Assembly: GCA_001778545.1 (NCBI GenBank)
Contig: MFHJ01000032.1
Span: 1 to 13,268, forward strand
Direction: 5' to 3'
DNA from: Candidatus Giovannonibacteria bacterium RIFCSPHIGHO2_02_43_16
GTDB lineage: Bacteria > Patescibacteriota > Minisyncoccia > JACPKW01 > UBA11713
DNA: 13,268 bases
The notes beneath the pieces are model-generated. The model saw only the letters and a program-made list of their open reading frames with translations. It was not told the DNA's origin and did no database searches. Position numbers and translations under genes: made by a program. Positions within the stretch are counted from its first letter, which is position 1. Every line of letters begins with the position of its first letter. Below are positions 11,793-13,268 of the stretch, piece after piece.

Positions 11793-12779
11793 TTAAATCT
11801 TTTTTGGTTTATAATCGGGCGGGGCTTTTTTTAAATATTCTTCTATTTTCGCTTGAGTCAATAGCCCCTCTCTTGCGCCGACGTATTGCACGACGGACAT
11901 GGAATTTATCGGCGCCCATGACAATGCTTCGGGAACGCTCTTTCCCTGCGCGAGCGCGGCGGTAAAAGTCGAGGAGAACGCGTCGCCCGCGCCCGTTCGC
12001 TCATAGGGCGACTTCGGGTCGGGATACGGAGGCATAAACCAAGCATCACTACCATCGAGAGCATATGCTCCTTTCGGCCCGTCTGTGATCACAACTATTT
12101 TTGGTCCCAATTCCACAATCATTTGCATAAGTTTCTTCACGTCTGTTTCTTTCGTCTTCAAGATTCTCCGCGCTTCTTCGGTATTGCATATGAAAAGATC
12201 AGCTCTCTTATATAATCCAGCTAATTTTTCCTTGCCGAACTTCATCTGAAACGTCCCTGGCTGGAAAGCAAGTTTTATCTCTTGATGCGAATTTAAATAT
12301 TTTTCAATCTCGCCGTGAAATTCCAAAGAATTCTCCGCCATGGAAGAAAGGTAAACCCATTTTGGCTCACCAATATCGGGCAATTTGTAACTATATTCCT
12401 CGTGCTTAATTAAAATCGTCCGGTCGTCTTCATACCATAAAACATAGTGGTAGTTTGTTTTCTGTTTATGGTGGATATTAATAAATTCCGTTCCGACTTT
12501 CTCTTTTTTTAGCGCTTGAAAGCATTCTTCGCCGAAATAATCTCCGCCCAAGTCCGTTACCAAGGCGCTCTTGAGTCCGAGTCGCGAAGCTGATACAGCC
12601 GAGTTCGCGCTGTTTCCAACCGCCGGAATCACCCAGACATCTTCATAGGGAATTTTATCCGCGAAACGCATGCAAATCTCGCAGCGCTCGCGGTTGATCG
12701 TGCAATGCACTGAAGCTTCTTTAATTCGTATAAACGCGTCGGTCACCGTATCGCCAATCGCGATGAAATCGTAGGCCAT
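11793..12779 (-). CDS. PfkB-family carbohydrate kinase with an N-terminal Cys-rich insert
   Basis: This 328-residue ribokinase-fold enzyme has the N-terminal PfkB signature VGNSANSAVSASRLGL (54-69) and the C-terminal one, ERTGAGDAF (260-268), with the anion-hole GAG and catalytic base Asp266. NTEEA (199-203) and ITDGPKGAY (231-239) are further family landmarks. It phosphorylates a sugar or sugar phosphate with ATP. Between strands 1 and 2 lies HCTINRERCEIC (Cys26, Cys33, Cys36), then FADKIPYEDV, an insert unlike ribokinase or E. coli PfkB and possibly metal-binding. It sits 1 base after the peptidoglycan-binding gene and 1 base before fba, so a 6-phosphofructokinase role is attractive, but ribokinase or nucleoside-kinase activity is equally compatible with the sequence. 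Confidence 0.88.
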   Translation of the reverse strand: MAYDFIAIGDTVTDAFIRIKEASVHCTINRERCEICMRFADKIPYEDVWVIPAVGNSANSAVSASRLGLKSALVTDLGGDYFGEECFQALKKEKVGTEFINIHHKQKTNYHYVLWYEDDRTILIKHEEYSYKLPDIGEPKWVYLSSMAENSLEFHGEIEKYLNSHQEIKLAFQPGTFQMKFGKEKLAGLYKRADLFICNTEEARRILKTKETDVKKLMQMIVELGPKIVVITDGPKGAYALDGSDAWFMPPYPDPKSPYERTGAGDAFSSTFTAALAQGKSVPEALSWAPINSMSVVQYVGAREGLLTQAKIEEYLKKAPPDYKPKKI

Positions 12780-12780
12780 T

Positions 12781-13268
12781 TTACTTCGCGTATAGCTCGT
12801 TCAATTTCTTTCTCGTAATCGGGCCTGCAAGTCCGGTCTGCAAAATCCCATATTTCTTCTGAAAGTTGATAACGGCTTGTCTTGTGAGCGGTCCATAGTA
12901 TCCAGTGGGACTGACATTGAGCATTTGCTGGAGAATCTTTACTTGTTCTGAACGCGTTCCGTAACTAAATGGGCCAGTTAGAATTTTCAATTTAGAATTT
13001 TCAATTTTCAATGAAGGCGTTCCTCCGCGCAATGAGGTATTTACGTTATCAATAGTCGCTTGATCGGCTCCGAATGAGCGCAGGAGATTTATGATTGCCT
13101 GAATTTGTGATTCTTTTAGGGCTGGCTTGGTGGTTGGCCCGCCTTGACTCGGCGAGGCAGGCGCAGGCGTCGGTTGAGGTGACGGATAATAATATCCTCC
13201 GCCGCCTCCGCCACCACCGGACGTTTGCGCAGGAGTTGGAGTGGGGGTAGGTGTAGGTGTTGGAGTGA
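12781..13268 (-). CDS. Secreted peptidoglycan-binding protein, C-terminal 161 residues; 5' end lies outside the window
   Basis: The reading frame is open to the right edge. In order the fragment has six Thr-Pro repeats, AQTS, eight Gly, YYY and a Pro/Ser/Thr-rich linker; then ESQIQAIINLLRSFGADQATIDNVNTSLRG, a segment I know from Parcubacteria surface proteins; then SLKIENSKLKIL, encoded by repeat DNA; and finally a peptidoglycan-binding domain of the PG_binding_1 type (GTRSEQVKILQQMLN...TGYYGPLTRQAVINFQKKYG...AGPITRKKLNELYAK). The linker implies a cell-surface protein whose N-terminal functional domain is not visible. A short TTG start at 13032 is possible but would cut the conserved segment, so I treat the gene as partial. 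The pfkB-family gene starts 1 base after its stop. Confidence 0.85.
   Translation of the reverse strand, partial: TPTPTPTPTPTPAQTSGGGGGGGGYYYPSPQPTPAPASPSQGGPTTKPALKESQIQAIINLLRSFGADQATIDNVNTSLRGGTPSLKIENSKLKILTGPFSYGTRSEQVKILQQMLNVSPTGYYGPLTRQAVINFQKKYGILQTGLAGPITRKKLNELYAK
12978..13011. repeat. 14-bp-period tandem repeat TTAGAATTTTCAAT inside a coding region
   Basis: On the plus strand TTAGAATTTTCAA occurs at 12978-12990 and again at 12992-13004, followed by a partial TTTTCAA at 13005-13011. The 14-base period is not a multiple of three, so the repeat exists at DNA level rather than as a protein repeat. It is translated as SLKIENSKLKIL between two conserved domains. Confidence 0.7.

Noticed and set aside
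13030..13034. TTG at 13032 as the true start of the peptidoglycan-binding protein
   Set aside because: The frame stays open to the window edge and the sequence upstream is a recognisable linker and conserved segment, so the gene is longer.
1..13268. Recoded UGA, as in Gracilibacteria and Absconditabacteria
   Set aside because: murB and rpsB end at TGA in the expected place and no gene contains an in-frame TGA that would need reading through.

Overview
The window looks like a piece of a small, gene-dense genome of the Candidate Phyla Radiation (Patescibacteria), most likely a parcubacterium. This is inferred from several traits seen in the sequence. Intergenic gaps are very short, and no gene-free stretch approaches 300 bases. 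EF-Ts is very short (150 aa) and the release factor lacks its N-terminal domain. There is a single-pass membrane protein of a style I associate with Parcubacteria next to a tRNA, a secreted protein pairing a Pro/Thr-rich linker and an 'SQIQAIINLLRSFGAD' segment with a peptidoglycan-binding domain, and short palindromic or tandem DNA repeats. TAA, TGA and TAG all serve as stops and no gene needs an internal TGA, so the standard code fits.

Layout. (1) 1-1177, minus strand: murB followed by pgeF with a 4-base overlap, a peptidoglycan precursor and quality-control pair; pgeF runs off the left edge. (2) 1193-1777, plus strand: a multi-pass membrane protein of the YjdF/DUF2238 type, closed by a bidirectional terminator. 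(3) 1821-2204, minus strand: a small zinc-ribbon protein with its own promoter and a near-perfect Shine-Dalgarno sequence, and tRNA-Thr(TGT). (4) 2212-3797, minus strand: rpsB, tsf and a membrane protein in one tight operon. (5) 3905-4839, plus strand: rpmE and a domain-1-less prfA. (6) 4836-9281, minus strand: D-2-hydroxyacid dehydrogenase, CapA-like phosphoesterase, rplY, a coiled-coil lytic transglycosylase and a histidine phosphatase. (7) 9288-10874, minus strand: a hicBA toxin-antitoxin pair followed by a frameshifted secreted-protein gene. (8) 10928-13268, minus strand: a peptidoglycan-binding secreted protein (cut by the right edge), a PfkB-family sugar kinase and a class II fructose-bisphosphate aldolase, separated by single bases.

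The themes are translation (S2, EF-Ts, L31, RF1, L25, tRNA-Thr), cell-wall synthesis and remodelling (MurB, PgeF, lytic transglycosylase, peptidoglycan-binding protein) and sugar-phosphate metabolism (PfkB kinase, aldolase, hydroxyacid dehydrogenase).

The most notable pattern is regulatory. Six genes at the head of transcription units (murB, the YjdF-like gene, rpsB, rpmE, the transglycosylase, hicB) carry a -10 box ending only 6-9 bases before the ATG and have no Shine-Dalgarno sequence. This predicts leaderless mRNAs. The zinc-ribbon gene is the opposite, with a conventional -35/-10 promoter, a leader of about 29 nt and an almost full anti-SD match. Other points worth a second look are the truncated RF1, the single-base frameshift near 9690, the PfkB-aldolase operon with a Cys-rich insert in the kinase, and repeat DNA embedded in coding sequence. 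I saw no CRISPR array, insertion sequence or rRNA.
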